Positions 24,801-33,205 of a stretch of DNA of 64,000 bases are shown here, one piece after another; positions within the stretch are counted from its first letter, which is position 1, and each line of letters opens with the position of its first letter. The notes under the pieces are model-generated. The model was not told where the DNA came from, searched no databases, and saw only the letters and a program-made list of their open reading frames with translations. This DNA comes from Cyanoderma ruficeps (lineage: Eukaryota; Chordata; Aves; Passeriformes; Timaliidae): contig VZDJ01000594.1 of the NCBI GenBank assembly GCA_008694505.1, positions 5,548,086 through 5,612,085 of the forward strand, written 5' to 3'. The position numbers were made by a program, and so were the translations under genes.

Positions 24801-25659
24801 ATAAATGCATAAATAAATAGTCCATCAAGAAATTAATCAGAACATTATGTGAAAAAATGGGTGTGAATGGAAGTATCTGTCTGATAAAGCAGGTAACTTG
24901 ATCCATAAGCAGGAGCTGTTTCTTACTCTTCATTGTACAAGGGAAAGTCTGATGCCATAAATGTAAATTTACATGCACAGCATTTATGAAAATACTAATT
25001 AGTGAAAAGTAAGCTTGGTATGTACAATCCTTTAAAACTAGATCTGCTTTTTACCAGCAGAAGTGACTTGTAATGTGTTGCTTTTCTCTTTTCTGCAGCC
25101 AAAGCCCATCGATGTCCAAGTCATTACACACCATATGCAGAGATATGCAGTCTGGTTTGGAGGATCAATGCTGGCTTCCACAGTGAGTTTAGCTGTAAAG
25201 CTGAGCATGTTTGAACCACTCTGACTGTGCTTTTGGAGCTCTCATCTCCCCTTCATTGTATATTACGTGTGGTAGGGGAATTTCTGATAGACCTCAGGTG
25301 GTAAATATACCTTCCCTGTTTTTGCATTGCACTTTAGGAAGAGCAAATGAAAGCTGAATTAAAGCTTTGTGTGAGTTGTTAAATAGTGCATTTTAGATTT
25401 GTGGCAGAATATATTCTTTGCATTGGTGTTTAGCCACGCGTGATATAAGTTAATTATAGGATTTCTGTGCTTTTTTTTCTTCCACTAGCTACACAGAATT
25501 TAATATTGTTAAAATAGGGTGTCTATACCATACACTAATGTTCTTTTTTCCTTCCCTTTACAGCCTGAATTCTACCAAGTATGCCATACCAAAAAAGATT
25601 ATGAAGAGATTGGCCCTAGCATCTGTCGTCACAACCCCGTGTTTGGAGTCATGTCTTAA
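12798..25659 (+). CDS. ACTR3: ACTR3, actin-related protein 3 (Arp3), exons 2-12, 5'-incomplete
   Basis: Arp3 is an ATP-binding actin-fold subunit of the Arp2/3 complex, which with Arp2 and ARPC1-5 nucleates branched actin filaments at the cell cortex and on endosomes. Eleven exons read through in one frame: 12798-12853, 16445-16569, 17148-17258, 18712-18807, 19327-19434, 21404-21547, 22321-22494, 22871-22963, 23411-23536, 25099-25182 and 25564-25659. They encode residues 15/16 to 418 of a 418-residue family protein. Visible actin-fold motifs are the end of phosphate loop 1 (YTKLGYAGN), phosphate loop 2 (IDSGDGVTH, about 168-176) and the adenosine-loop segment (LSGGSTMF, about 321-328). Exon 8 (NKYDTDG), exon 9 (TQPIS) and the C-terminus ([20 protein letters not shown]) match ACTR3 rather than its paralogue ACTR3B. 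Exon 1, the start codon and the promoter lie outside the window or were not found. All introns are GT-AG and no frame break is seen. Paralogue discrimination relies on memory of the human proteins. Confidence 0.97.
12854..16444 (+). other. ACTR3 intron 2
   Basis: This phase-1 intron of 3591 bp starts GTAAGT and ends GAAG. No exon or recognised transposon was seen inside. It contains a T/C-rich run near 15.01 kb and an ATT-type inverted repeat at 16076-16109. Confidence 0.9.
16076..16109. repeat. ATT-rich inverted repeat
   Basis: AATAATAACA (16076-16085) and TGTTATTATT (16100-16109) form a perfect 10-bp inverted repeat with a 14-nt loop in an AAT/ATT microsatellite-like context. It is more likely a by-product of triplet repeats than a functional hairpin. 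Confidence 0.65.
16445..16569 (+). CDS. ACTR3: ACTR3 exon 3
   Basis: The 125-nt exon encodes residues 34 (completed cysteine) to 75, from [17 protein letters not shown] to [11 protein letters not shown]. The acceptor is an AAG with a modest pyrimidine tract (TTCTCTGTTGAAG) and the donor is AAG|GTATTA. The exon lies in subdomains 1/2 of the actin fold. The residues KVVDQ and RVLKG differ from human ACTR3 as I remember it (KVGDQ, RVMKG). Confidence 0.97.
16570..17147 (+). other. ACTR3 intron 3
   Basis: This phase-0 intron of 578 bp contains an AT dinucleotide run at about 16763-16790 (TGAATATATATATTACGTAT onward). Nothing else was recognised. Confidence 0.9.
16763..16790. repeat. Imperfect AT microsatellite
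   Basis: Two AT runs flank a central TACGTA, so the block is nearly palindromic. It is intronic simple sequence. Confidence 0.75.
17148..17258 (+). CDS. ACTR3: ACTR3 exon 4
   Basis: The 111-nt exon (37 codons, residues 76-112) runs from [17 protein letters not shown] to EPEDHYFLL. It has phase 0 at both ends, acceptor CCAACAG and donor TTG|GTAGGT. The [15 protein letters not shown] block corresponds to the conserved actin-family stretch (in actin, YPIEHGIVTNWDDME). Confidence 0.97.
17259..18711 (+). other. ACTR3 intron 4
   Basis: This phase-0 intron of 1453 bp starts GTAGGT and ends TCTCACAG. It carries a minus-strand CR1 insertion in its middle. The remainder shows nothing recognised. Confidence 0.9.
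17873..18092 (-). mobile_element. CR1 LINE 3' region fragment, antisense to ACTR3
   Basis: Blocks appear in the order expected for a reverse-complemented CR1 3' region: TTGCTCAAGGC..GTCCA, GTGAATATCTCCAAGGAT, CCATAACAACCCTGGG, TTTTCCTCCTAATAC, GCCCCTTGTCCCAACCCC and a final CTCCCTCCTCTTC. Divergence and small indels suggest an old copy. The extreme 3' tail and the 5' part are missing. Confidence 0.82.
18712..18807 (+). CDS. ACTR3: ACTR3 exon 5
   Basis: The 96-nt exon (32 codons, residues 113-144) runs from [17 protein letters not shown] to VPGLYIAVQ. The acceptor is TCTCACAG and the donor CAG|GTAAGG. The last residue, Q144, aligns with the catalytic-pocket glutamine of actin (Q137), so this exon ends at an ATP-hydrolysis residue. 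Confidence 0.97.
18808..19326 (+). other. ACTR3 intron 5
   Basis: This phase-0 intron of 519 bp has a T-rich tract just before the acceptor (GTGGTTTTTTTTCAAG). Nothing else was recognised. Confidence 0.9.
19327..19434 (+). CDS. ACTR3: ACTR3 exon 6 (phosphate loop 2)
   Basis: The 108-nt exon (36 codons, residues 145-180) runs from [17 protein letters not shown] to [12 protein letters not shown]. It carries the actin-family phosphate-2 motif DSGDGVTH. The aspartate at about 169 and the histidine at about 176 align with actin D154 and H161. The acceptor is TTTTTTTCAAG and the donor GTG|GTAAGT. Confidence 0.97.
19435..21403 (+). other. ACTR3 intron 6
   Basis: This phase-0 intron of 1969 bp is AT-rich. 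No exon or transposon was recognised. Confidence 0.9.
21404..21547 (+). CDS. ACTR3: ACTR3 exon 7
   Basis: The 144-nt exon (48 codons, residues 181-228) runs from [20 protein letters not shown] to SLETAKAVK. The acceptor is GTTTACAG and the donor [22 protein letters not shown] corresponds to the actin segment AGRDLTDYLMKIL in subdomain 4. Confidence 0.97.
21548..22320 (+). other. ACTR3 intron 7
   Basis: This phase-0 intron of 773 bp contains AT-rich simple sequence at about 21681-21724 and an interrupted ATT/GTT-rich run at about 21811-21855. Nothing else was recognised. Confidence 0.9.
22321..22494 (+). CDS. ACTR3: ACTR3 exon 8 (longest internal coding exon)
   Basis: The 174-nt exon (58 codons, residues 229-286) runs from [18 protein letters not shown] to [12 protein letters not shown]. 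The acceptor is CAATTTTCAG and the donor GAG|GTAAGT. The segment around [16 protein letters not shown] is longer than in actin and is characteristic of Arp3. It distinguishes ACTR3 from ACTR3B. DGTKW has threonine where I recall serine in human. Confidence 0.97.
22495..22870 (+). other. ACTR3 intron 8
   Basis: This phase-0 intron of 376 bp starts GTAAGT and ends CATTGCAG. Nothing was recognised in it. Confidence 0.9.
22871..22963 (+). CDS. ACTR3: ACTR3 exon 9
   Basis: The 93-nt exon (31 codons, residues 287-317) runs from [17 protein letters not shown] to IDVRRPLYK. The acceptor is CTCATTGCAG and the donor AAG|GTCAGT. The TQPISEVV string fits ACTR3 rather than ACTR3B. Confidence 0.97.
22964..23410 (+). 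other. ACTR3 intron 9
   Basis: This phase-0 intron of 447 bp starts GTCAGT and ends AAAACAG. Nothing was recognised in it. Confidence 0.9.
23411..23536 (+). CDS. ACTR3: ACTR3 exon 10 (adenosine-binding segment)
   Basis: The 126-nt exon (42 codons, residues 318-359) begins [18 protein letters not shown] and ends [19 protein letters not shown] aligns with the actin adenosine-loop motif LSGGTTMY. The acceptor is TTCAAAACAG, with a weak pyrimidine tract, and the donor is AAG|GTTGGT. Confidence 0.97.
23537..25098 (+). other. ACTR3 intron 10
   Basis: This phase-0 intron of 1562 bp includes a likely old CR1 tail near 24.0 kb and a T-rich stretch near 24.19 kb. No exon was recognised. Confidence 0.9.
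23965..24052 (+). mobile_element. Probable old CR1 LINE 3' fragment
   Basis: CCCTGCCTTGAGCTGGAGGC, then CCAGAGACATGATG, then GGTCCCTTCTCACCTCAATT follow the order of the last ~80 bp of avian CR1 (the 'gcaggggggttgga...ggtcccttccaacct' region). Divergence is high, so the call is moderate. Confidence 0.55.
25099..25182 (+). CDS. ACTR3: ACTR3 exon 11
   Basis: The 84-nt exon (28 codons, residues 360-387) runs from [17 protein letters not shown] to GGSMLAST. The acceptor is CTTTTCTGCAG and the donor [21 protein letters not shown] is the Arp3 version of the C-terminal actin block YSVWIGGSILAS. Confidence 0.97.
25183..25563 (+). other. ACTR3 intron 11
   Basis: This phase-0 intron of 381 bp starts GTGAGT and ends CCCTTTACAG. 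Nothing was recognised in it. Confidence 0.9.
25564..25659 (+). CDS. ACTR3: ACTR3 exon 12, coding part and stop
   Basis: There are 96 nt of coding sequence (31 codons plus TAA at 25657-25659; residues 388-418), running from [15 protein letters not shown] to [11 protein letters not shown]. The acceptor is CCCTTTACAG. The ending EEIGPS with FYQV matches ACTR3; I recall EEYGPS and FFQV in ACTR3B. The exon continues into the 3'UTR. Confidence 0.97.
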
Positions 25660-26085
25660 AGCTGACCCTGCAGGGGTCAGGGGTGGGGAAGTGGGGAGGA
25701 GGAAGAGTCTTTCTGATTACTTGTTTGTCTGATGGCTGGTATTAAGATAACAAACGTGACTTGACAATAAGAAAAAGACCAAACACAATTAAGCAGGATC
25801 ATTTTAATAAGTGTCTCAACATGCGGATGTAGTGGAAAGCCAAAATGATCACATTTTTTTCTTTAGATTGATTATTTGAACCTGTGCGTAACAAAACAAA
25901 AAAAAAGTGGATTTTAGTTCTTTTTGTGCCCTGATATTTTGTATATTAATGAATATCCGAGATCTGATGGGATTTGATGGTGTGTAGATAGTCAGCTCTC
26001 TAATGCTTCCATTGTACCCCTTCATGGGTGCAATACAGGAGCTTGTTTATATTTCATACTTTTTTATACTTTGAGGAAAAATATG

Positions 26086-26091
26086 AATAAA
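26086..26091 (+). terminator. Candidate proximal poly(A) signal of ACTR3
   Basis: AATAAA lies 427 nt after the stop codon. The downstream sequence is A-rich rather than GU-rich, so this is a weaker site than the next one. Confidence 0.5.
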
Positions 26092-26457
26092 AGAAACTGT
26101 AATATTTGAGGAAAAAGAAATTACCAGTGACCAACTTGAAAGTAAATTTTAAAAAAAAAGAAAAAAAAAGTCATGACTCATGCAACTAGCTCTTGCAAAT
26201 CATGACCAGTCTAAATCCTGGGTTCCATACAATGCGAGTGCTTTTGGAACTAAGAAGCTACTATCTTGGATTAACCAATGCCTGCTAGTGCTTTCTGATT
26301 ACTTGGTGCATTTTCATACTATCTCTTGCTTTAAAAAAAAAAAAAAAAGTAAAGACAAGACTGTTGGACCAGTATTGCAGTTCTGTAGTGTCATTTCTAA
26401 TTAAACCAAATAATCAGGTTATCAAAATTTGGTGTATTTAAAGCCTAACACCATTCA

Positions 26458-26463
26458 AATAAA
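26458..26463 (+). terminator. Candidate main poly(A) signal of ACTR3
   Basis: AATAAA lies 799 nt after the stop codon. A GU-rich element at about 26481-26501 sits at the usual distance for a cleavage-stimulation element, placing cleavage near 26475-26485. Confidence 0.65.
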
Positions 26464-26485
26464 GGCACAAAATTTCTTTTTATGT

Positions 26486-29400
26486 TGGTGTCAGAGTTGT
26501 TAATCTCATGACATGGGAAGTTCTGTGCATGGGTCCCTACATATCCGCTGTGGCTTTTGAGGAGTGAGGTTGGTCTGTGAGGTAGAGATGTGATGTGCTT
26601 TGTGTAACTCCAGTGTGAGCATTTTAGAACTGCAGTTTGTGTGTTCAGCTAGCTAGCACTTACCTAGAGAAGCCTGACAGCTCCTCCACTGTTGGGTTTG
26701 TTCATCTACTTTGTTCTGTAACTTTTTCCCCCCCCACTTTCTTGCAGGTGGTGCTATTCAGGAGTCAGCACTGCGTTTTCAATCTCTGTGGTTTTTCTGC
26801 AAGAAAATACCATGTAGATAAAAATAAAGTGAAAAAGATCTCTTTCTCATTCTTTCTAGGAAGAACACTTTCTCTAGCGACTGGAATTGCTTACAATTTC
26901 TGTTGATATTTGATGAGAGAAGTTCTTTAGGCACTCCTGAGCCCACAGATGGAGCTGTTTGCATAGAAGACCACAAGAGGGAGATATCCCGGGTTCTTCT
27001 CAGTTGCAAAGATGCCTCACGTTTTTATCAGAGAAGCTTATCAATTGCCAGAGCTTCAAAACTTGGTAAATGTGGGAAACTGTTTCTACAGCAAGCACTG
27101 TAAAAAATCTACATGCTGGAATCGAACAGAATGTGATACAAATAACAAATTTTTGAACAATTTTATTACAAAACTACATTAGTAACATCTCCCTAACAGT
27201 GATACAGTATTTTAGTCTTTTATAACTCACTTTTTAACTCAGTTTGAATCATAACTGTAGACTGACTCTTGTGCTAAGGAAGACCAACAGGCAAATATGT
27301 ATAAAATAAAGTTAATTTGAGCTGTGCCTTTTCCAGGAGTTCTGCCACTGTACCATACTCTAGTGAACAGGGTATTTTGATACACTGCAGTAGTGTGAAG
27401 ATAAGGCAAGGATCTCTTTCTTCTCTAGAAAGTCTTAAATTCACTTGAAAAACTTAATTTCCTGACACACAGACACATAACAGTGAACAAGTGCAGAGAG
27501 AAAGTGAATTCCTTTTCCTGTGACATGCAGCTGTAGGGAGATCTTGGGTGTTACACAAATGCTGTGTTCATCTTCCTCAGGCCCCAGGGGAGCTGCTCTA
27601 AGCTGCTGTTTGTCACTTGTGTAGAAGAGAACAGAAAGTAGCCCTACCCTTACACAACCATTGATTTTCTTTTGGACCTGTGATCTAAAACTATGTTAAT
27701 TTTCTCAAAGAATGAAGTAAGTTGGAGTTTCTTGCAGCTTTTCTAATTTTTTTTATACTGTAGATGTACTTTTGGAGAAGTTAAGCAGCCACAGCTGATT
27801 TTGGGTGTGTTAAAAGAACTAAAAAAAGTATGAGCAGCTCCTATTAATGACTTTGACTGCATGGAGAGTCAGCAATACTTAAACACACCAGACATAATAG
27901 TAAATTCGGTCTTGTACAATGGGAATCACTGTCTGGAAATGGCTCACATCAGCATTGTGCACCTGTAAGAGCAGATCCAAATCACATCTGCTGCTGGTGG
28001 GTGGTGAAGGGGCTGAGCAGCCTCTGGGTGGCTCATCCCAGGGATTGTGTGAAGCACACACTACAATGTGAAACACAGGCACTTCCAGGAAAACATTCTG
28101 CCGTCTTGAAAAGTGGATCTCCCGTTGTAGTTCTGGGGGGGGTTGGGCTTAAAGCATCCAAAAGGTTCGTTGCAAAGGCAAGTGTTTAAAAAAACCCCAC
28201 ATAGAATGAAATTATATTATTTCTCCAAAAGCTTGTTACTGGGGCGGTTCCATGAAGGCAATTTTAAACCCATGTAGGAGGATTTAATGGGACTGATGTC
28301 ATGGTGTAGCTTTGTGTCCTATGTGTGAGACTGGCTGACAGAATCCCTTGGGAGACCCTGAAGGGCAGAGGAGTTCAGGAAGGCTGCACCTTCTTCAAGA
28401 CAGAAATCTCAAAGACACAGGAGCAGGCTGTCCCCACCTGCTGAAAGCTGAGGTGGTTGTTTCTGACTTACTGATTCCACAATTCTGTAAAGGAGATGTC
28501 AGTTGTGCTGTCCTGCAGGATGGTCTGGAGCAGTGCTGGTTGTGCACAGAAAATAGCAAAGGGCAATAAACAGCTGCAGTCTGGCCTGCCCAGGCTTGGC
28601 CCACTTCACCCTTCTCTAGAATTTGATTTTATTCCAGTAGATGAGGTAGGACACCAGGTTTAATTGGCTTAAAAGCTGGTAGTTTCACGCAGCTGAATTT
28701 GGAATAAATCAAAGGTCACTGCCAAGTCGGTTTAGGCTCATCTCTTCATTCTGTGATAATGTTTATACCAAATGTTAGGATGGATGAGTTCCTACTTGAA
28801 AAGCTGCCTGGAGGTGACTGCTGGGCTGGCTGAGCTCCTGCCAGCTGTGGGCTAGTGCTGTGCAGCCTCCCTGTCTCGTATCTGCTGTTCTCTGTCTAGG
28901 CCAAAACTCCTGTGGCAGTAAAAATAAGAGAAATACATTGTTAGCATCACTTAGGTTTTGTTGATTTGGGGTTTTTTTCCTTTATTTCCACCACAGAAGC
29001 AAAGTGCTGGAATAACCACCTCCAAGTGCCAGTCCCCTGTTCAAGCCTGTGAGTTTCCTGGTTTAGATGGGACAGAGATCCCAGCTCCCATGTGGATGCT
29101 GCAGATGTCTCTTTCCTCAACATTTCTATCAGAAACTGGCTTGCCAAAGGGAAGGCAGAGCTTGGCCCGTGTTGGCTGCAGGTGTCCCTTACCTCCATGA
29201 GGAGCAATGCCCCTGTGCTTTTGGGCAGTAGCACACGCAGTGGCTGTGTTTCGCCCCTCAAGTTGCAATATAAATATATTTTAGTATAAATGCATTTACT
29301 GCTGGAAGGAGGCCCAGCAAGCAAAACATTTATTTTATAGAAGCTGAAGATGTAGTGCTTGATAGAGAGCATGTAACACTGAGACAGCTGGGAAAAGCGG

Positions 29401-32400
29401 TTTTTCTTCTTTTCATGAATTAAAAGGCCAAGAAAGATGTTTTGTTTGAAAGACAGAATGGCACAGAAGAAGCCATTTCCTCTTCATGAAAGCCCAGAAG
29501 TTGACCTACACGAGCACCCAGGACTAATCTCTTTTAGCATCTTGGAGTTGTTCCAGTATTTTTTCATAAATGAACATTAACTGGAGCAGGGGTTTAAATA
29601 CATCGTCCCGGCTAACTGCCCTGGCTGTATCGAAGATTTTCCCCTGGTCTTGTTTGGGTGTCCCCATCCCCGAGTTGTTGCAGAGCCCAAGGCTGGGCCT
29701 GCTGCCCACAGCATGACCAGGGGTGTGTCAGCAGTGACTGCTCTGAGATGAAACCCCCAAAACCCCCATTCAGCAAGGGGGTGTTTAGTTGGGGGTTGGT
29801 TTTATTGTTTTCTCCAATTTTCAAACTCTGGTTTAGCCAGACCATGTTAGTGGTGAAAAATACCAGAAGTTGTGCCCCAAACAATAATAAATAACAAATA
29901 TGATGCAACTGGTGAATCTCCCAAGGAACCCAGAAAATCAGGAACGTGCACGAGTCTGTTGTAATGCGGAGTTGCAGCTGAAGCACTGAGGGGAGGGGAA
30001 ATGGGCCTTATTGCAGCACGTTATGTGTTTTAGTTGCCTGAGGCTTTTGTGCAGGCTCGGTGCAGTCGGGGTTTCACACTTCACCACAGGATGGCACTTT
30101 CCTACAAGAAATCCTGAGTGGCTGCAGCCTGGGCAACCCTTTAGCACAACCTGCCTGGAAAAAAAACCAGCTAAGTGAAAGCATCTGAAGGCAAACCTTC
30201 CTGGAAAGGCTGGTGCCTTGTAGTCACGTCAAGGTGAGGAAGTTTGTCTTCCTATCTGGAGCCGAGGAATCCGTGTCTTCCTGCAGATTCTCCAGCATCA
30301 GTGGTGCGAGTGGTGTTTTGCACTCTCATTGCAATTCAGTTCTGAATTAGCTCAACCTTTCTCTGCACCTGGTTGTAGGGAGGGCACAGGAGATGGCACC
30401 CATGCCATGATCAGAGATAAATCCAGGGAGAGTTCTGCTTATCCTGGTCCTGAGAGAGATTGGTTGTAATGAGGTGCCTTTAGTGTGCTTGTCCCCCACA
30501 GGGTGTGGGTAATGATAATCTTACCCTGCTGTGGTGATACTGCATGGATGTCTCAACACCATTCTCAATATGGCTCACCAGGCATTTCTGAGCAAATTGT
30601 ACTGTTACCTGAGGGTTGATTTGGGGAAGAGGAAAGTTTTTACATAGTTTTGGGGAGCTGAGCCATAACCAGGCTGCTCTGGTGCAATCAGTGTTGAGCC
30701 CAAGCAGACACCCTGGAAGTGGTCCCAGGCTGGAGCTGGGCAGCAGCTGTGTGTGCCTCTTGTACTTCACAGAGCTATGAGTATTTATAGAAGAGCTCCT
30801 CTAATTATTGCTAATGCACTTTGATTTCATGAAGTCATGACCTGGCAACCTTCTGCTCCTCTTTCACCTCTATTAACTCATCTGACCTACGAAATGTCTA
30901 ATGTGGTTTATCTGCCAAATGTTCAAGCTGACAGTGAGCTCAAAAAGGCAGGTACACCTTTCCTCAGCTGTGAAACACCTTGAGGGGGGGGGATGATTTT
31001 GTTCTGTTTGGGCAGTCACCTCTCACTCCTGGTCCTTCCCAGGACTCTCTTGCCCCTGCATGCCCTGCAGCACCTGGAAGCTGCTAAAGCCTGTCCGAGT
31101 CAGACAAACACAGACCTGTCTGCAAGTGAGACGGTGTCTGATGCATCCAGGGCTGAGCCAGAGGGCTGAGCTCAGGTTCTGGAGCAGGGGAATGGGAGTT
31201 GTGTCCCACAGCACAGCCCAGGTGTTTTCCCAGGTGATCTTGGGGTTCCTGGGGTTGTTCTGGTGGTGGACCCAGTCACTTGATACTTCAGCTCCTCACT
31301 GCATGGATGTGGCAAAAGCCCCTGGGCCTCTGTGCTGGGAAGCTGTGTGTTGATGGCTGCTCTTTTCTGGCACAAATACTGCCCATGGAACACCTATGGC
31401 CCCTTGCTTCCCCTCCTCCTCCTGTTTTACTCAGGGAAAGGGTTTCTCATTTTTTGTCTGTGCCCTACAGGGCTAAATAGATCAAAACTAAAGATCAAAG
31501 GAATGACAGGAGACAATGCTCTACGATCTGTGGGGTCAATGTCACATTTTGTAGCACTCTGCAGCTGCTGTCCTCTGTGTGTTTTCTTTCTTATTCCATT
31601 ATGTCCATAATTCCCCTAATGAATGAGGGGGATGTGTGCTGTGGCAATGGCACCAGAGCTGAGCGCCAGGCTGAGAAACCAGAGATGGCATGGGAGATTA
31701 GGGGACTCAGTGCCATTGGTGATGATGTCCAGACCATGGTCATGGTCCAGGTGTGCTGCCTGAACCCAGCCTTCCCCTTCATGCTTGCTCCCACCTGCTC
31801 TCCCAGCTGGAGAACCTACTGGATAGCAGCAGTTAGATGCTTTCTCCAGGTACTGGCTGGCAGGGCCCAGGTGCTGTGACCCGCTCCAAGCCTAATGAGA
31901 ATTGCAGCAGCTGCTTTTCCAGCCTCCAGAAGACAGGGAAACCAAATGGCACACTATTTTCCAACCCCCTAACTGTTTAACCATGTTATAAAAGAGTGTG
32001 TTGGATGGACAGGTAAAATACACCTGGAGCTTGTGTAGAGGTTGGTATGCGGGCAGGTGGGATTTGAGCTGACAGACCTGCAGCTGGGGTCTCCATGGTT
32101 TTCCTTTTGCAGCCTGGAATCCTGACTTTCACTTGGAAGGTCAATTAACCTTCAAATGAGGAATGTGTTTGACTCCAGCAGTCAGAGCAAGGTTGAGAAC
32201 CTGGACAGAGGGATTGCACAGGGCTGAGTCCTGCAGATCATGGCAGGTGGGCATCGAGACCTGGACTGGGAAGAAGGAGCAGCTTTCATTGCCTGCTCCC
32301 TAGCCCACCCAAGAATATTCCCTGCCAGTTTTTATGACACACATATCTTCTGCTGTGTACACGGGCTGTTAGTCCTTAGAAATGGATTTTTTGTTAAATA

Positions 32401-33134
32401 CACAGCTGTGTAGCAACTTATTAATTTTCACAGAGTTCTTGCTCTTCAGAAACTCAAGCAGGTCAGAGTAGCTTAAATAAAAAAAAATCTGAGGGGAAAT
32501 TCACTGGCATAAGAAAATAGCTTTTAAGAGTTTCATTCAAAACACACTGGAAATGTGAAATTTTGTTGGCAGAAAACATTTGTGCCTGTCTGATCGTATC
32601 TGCAGGGTTTTTCTTTCCCTGGTGGGCAGTGCTGGCAGCTGATCCTGGAGGAGGTGGAGGTGCTGCTGGGATGAAGGGCTGCTGTGAATCCCCTGAGTCT
32701 CCTCAGATGTGTGACCCCTCCCACCTGCTGCTGCAGCCAAAGCCAGAAAGTGATAAAAGTCCCTTTGCTGCTTTGTTTGCTATCTTTCCCAAAGGAAAAA
32801 AATATTTTCCTCTTCATGACTATTAATGACAATGCAGGATTTTTATTGTCTGTCTGCCTTTAAGCCCTGATTCACATTAAATAACATTTGGTGGTTTTTT
32901 TCCATTGTTTGGCATAGGGATAACTTCACATACTTCATTTCAGGTGTGTTTGAGCAGCAGAGGAGAAGAGAGGAGAACTGGAAATCCCATAAAGCAAGAC
33001 AAATGTCCAGACATAAAGAGGAAGGTAACGATGGTACAGGGGCTCCTCTCACTGTCTGGGGTGGTAGATCAGGAAAGGCACTTTTGTAATACATGAGAAA
33101 CAATCAATATCTGGTGAAAAAGCAGAAGGAAGAA
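26486..33134. other. Intergenic region 3' of ACTR3, no gene recognised
   Basis: The first kilobase is AT-rich, with further AATAAA hexamers (26824-26829, 27305-27310) that could serve longer ACTR3 transcripts. From about 28 kb the sequence becomes more GC-balanced, with many short chance reading frames that show no recognisable protein similarity and no codon pattern that persists. No RNA gene was seen. G runs occur at 28136-28142 and 30983-30992. Confidence 0.6.
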
Positions 33135-33205
33135 GCTGCAGGGCTGGGATTCAAACCACATGCCTGGAGTTTTGGACAGCACTGTGGCACCACAGCCTGG
33201 TGACC
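33130..33205 (-). mobile_element. tRNA-like / MIR-type SINE remnant
   Basis: On the minus strand, a box-B-like GGTTTGAATCC (33147-33157; canonical GGTTCGAATCC) sits downstream of a box-A-like GTGGTGCCACAGTGC at about 33179-33193, at tRNA-like spacing. The context ACTCCAGGCATGTGG..CCCAGCCCTGCAGC resembles the MIR head region. No intact cloverleaf is evident, so this is a decayed element rather than a tRNA gene. Confidence 0.45.

Larger units (their letters stand above)
25660..26485 (+). other. ACTR3: ACTR3 3' untranslated region (end approximate)
   Basis: AT-rich non-coding sequence follows the TAA stop. It contains two AATAAA hexamers (26086-26091 and 26458-26463) and two A-rich tracts (26151-26169 and 26333-26348). 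The end is set just past the second hexamer because a GU-rich stretch (TGTTGGTGTCAGAGTTGTT) follows it. Longer forms using AATAAA at 26824-26829 or 27305-27310 cannot be excluded. Confidence 0.75.

Noticed and set aside
27150..27180. TTTTATTA motif as a possible minus-strand poly(A) signal of a convergent gene
   Set aside because: No minus-strand coding exon is recognisable within the following tens of kilobases, so an AT-rich coincidence is more likely.
28965..28998. Polypyrimidine tract plus CCACCACAG resembling a splice acceptor
   Set aside because: No coding or transcript context supports an exon here.
28947..29372. 141-codon open frame on the minus strand
   Set aside because: No recognisable domain or codon pattern, it overlaps frames on the other strand, and it lies in intergenic sequence; likely chance.
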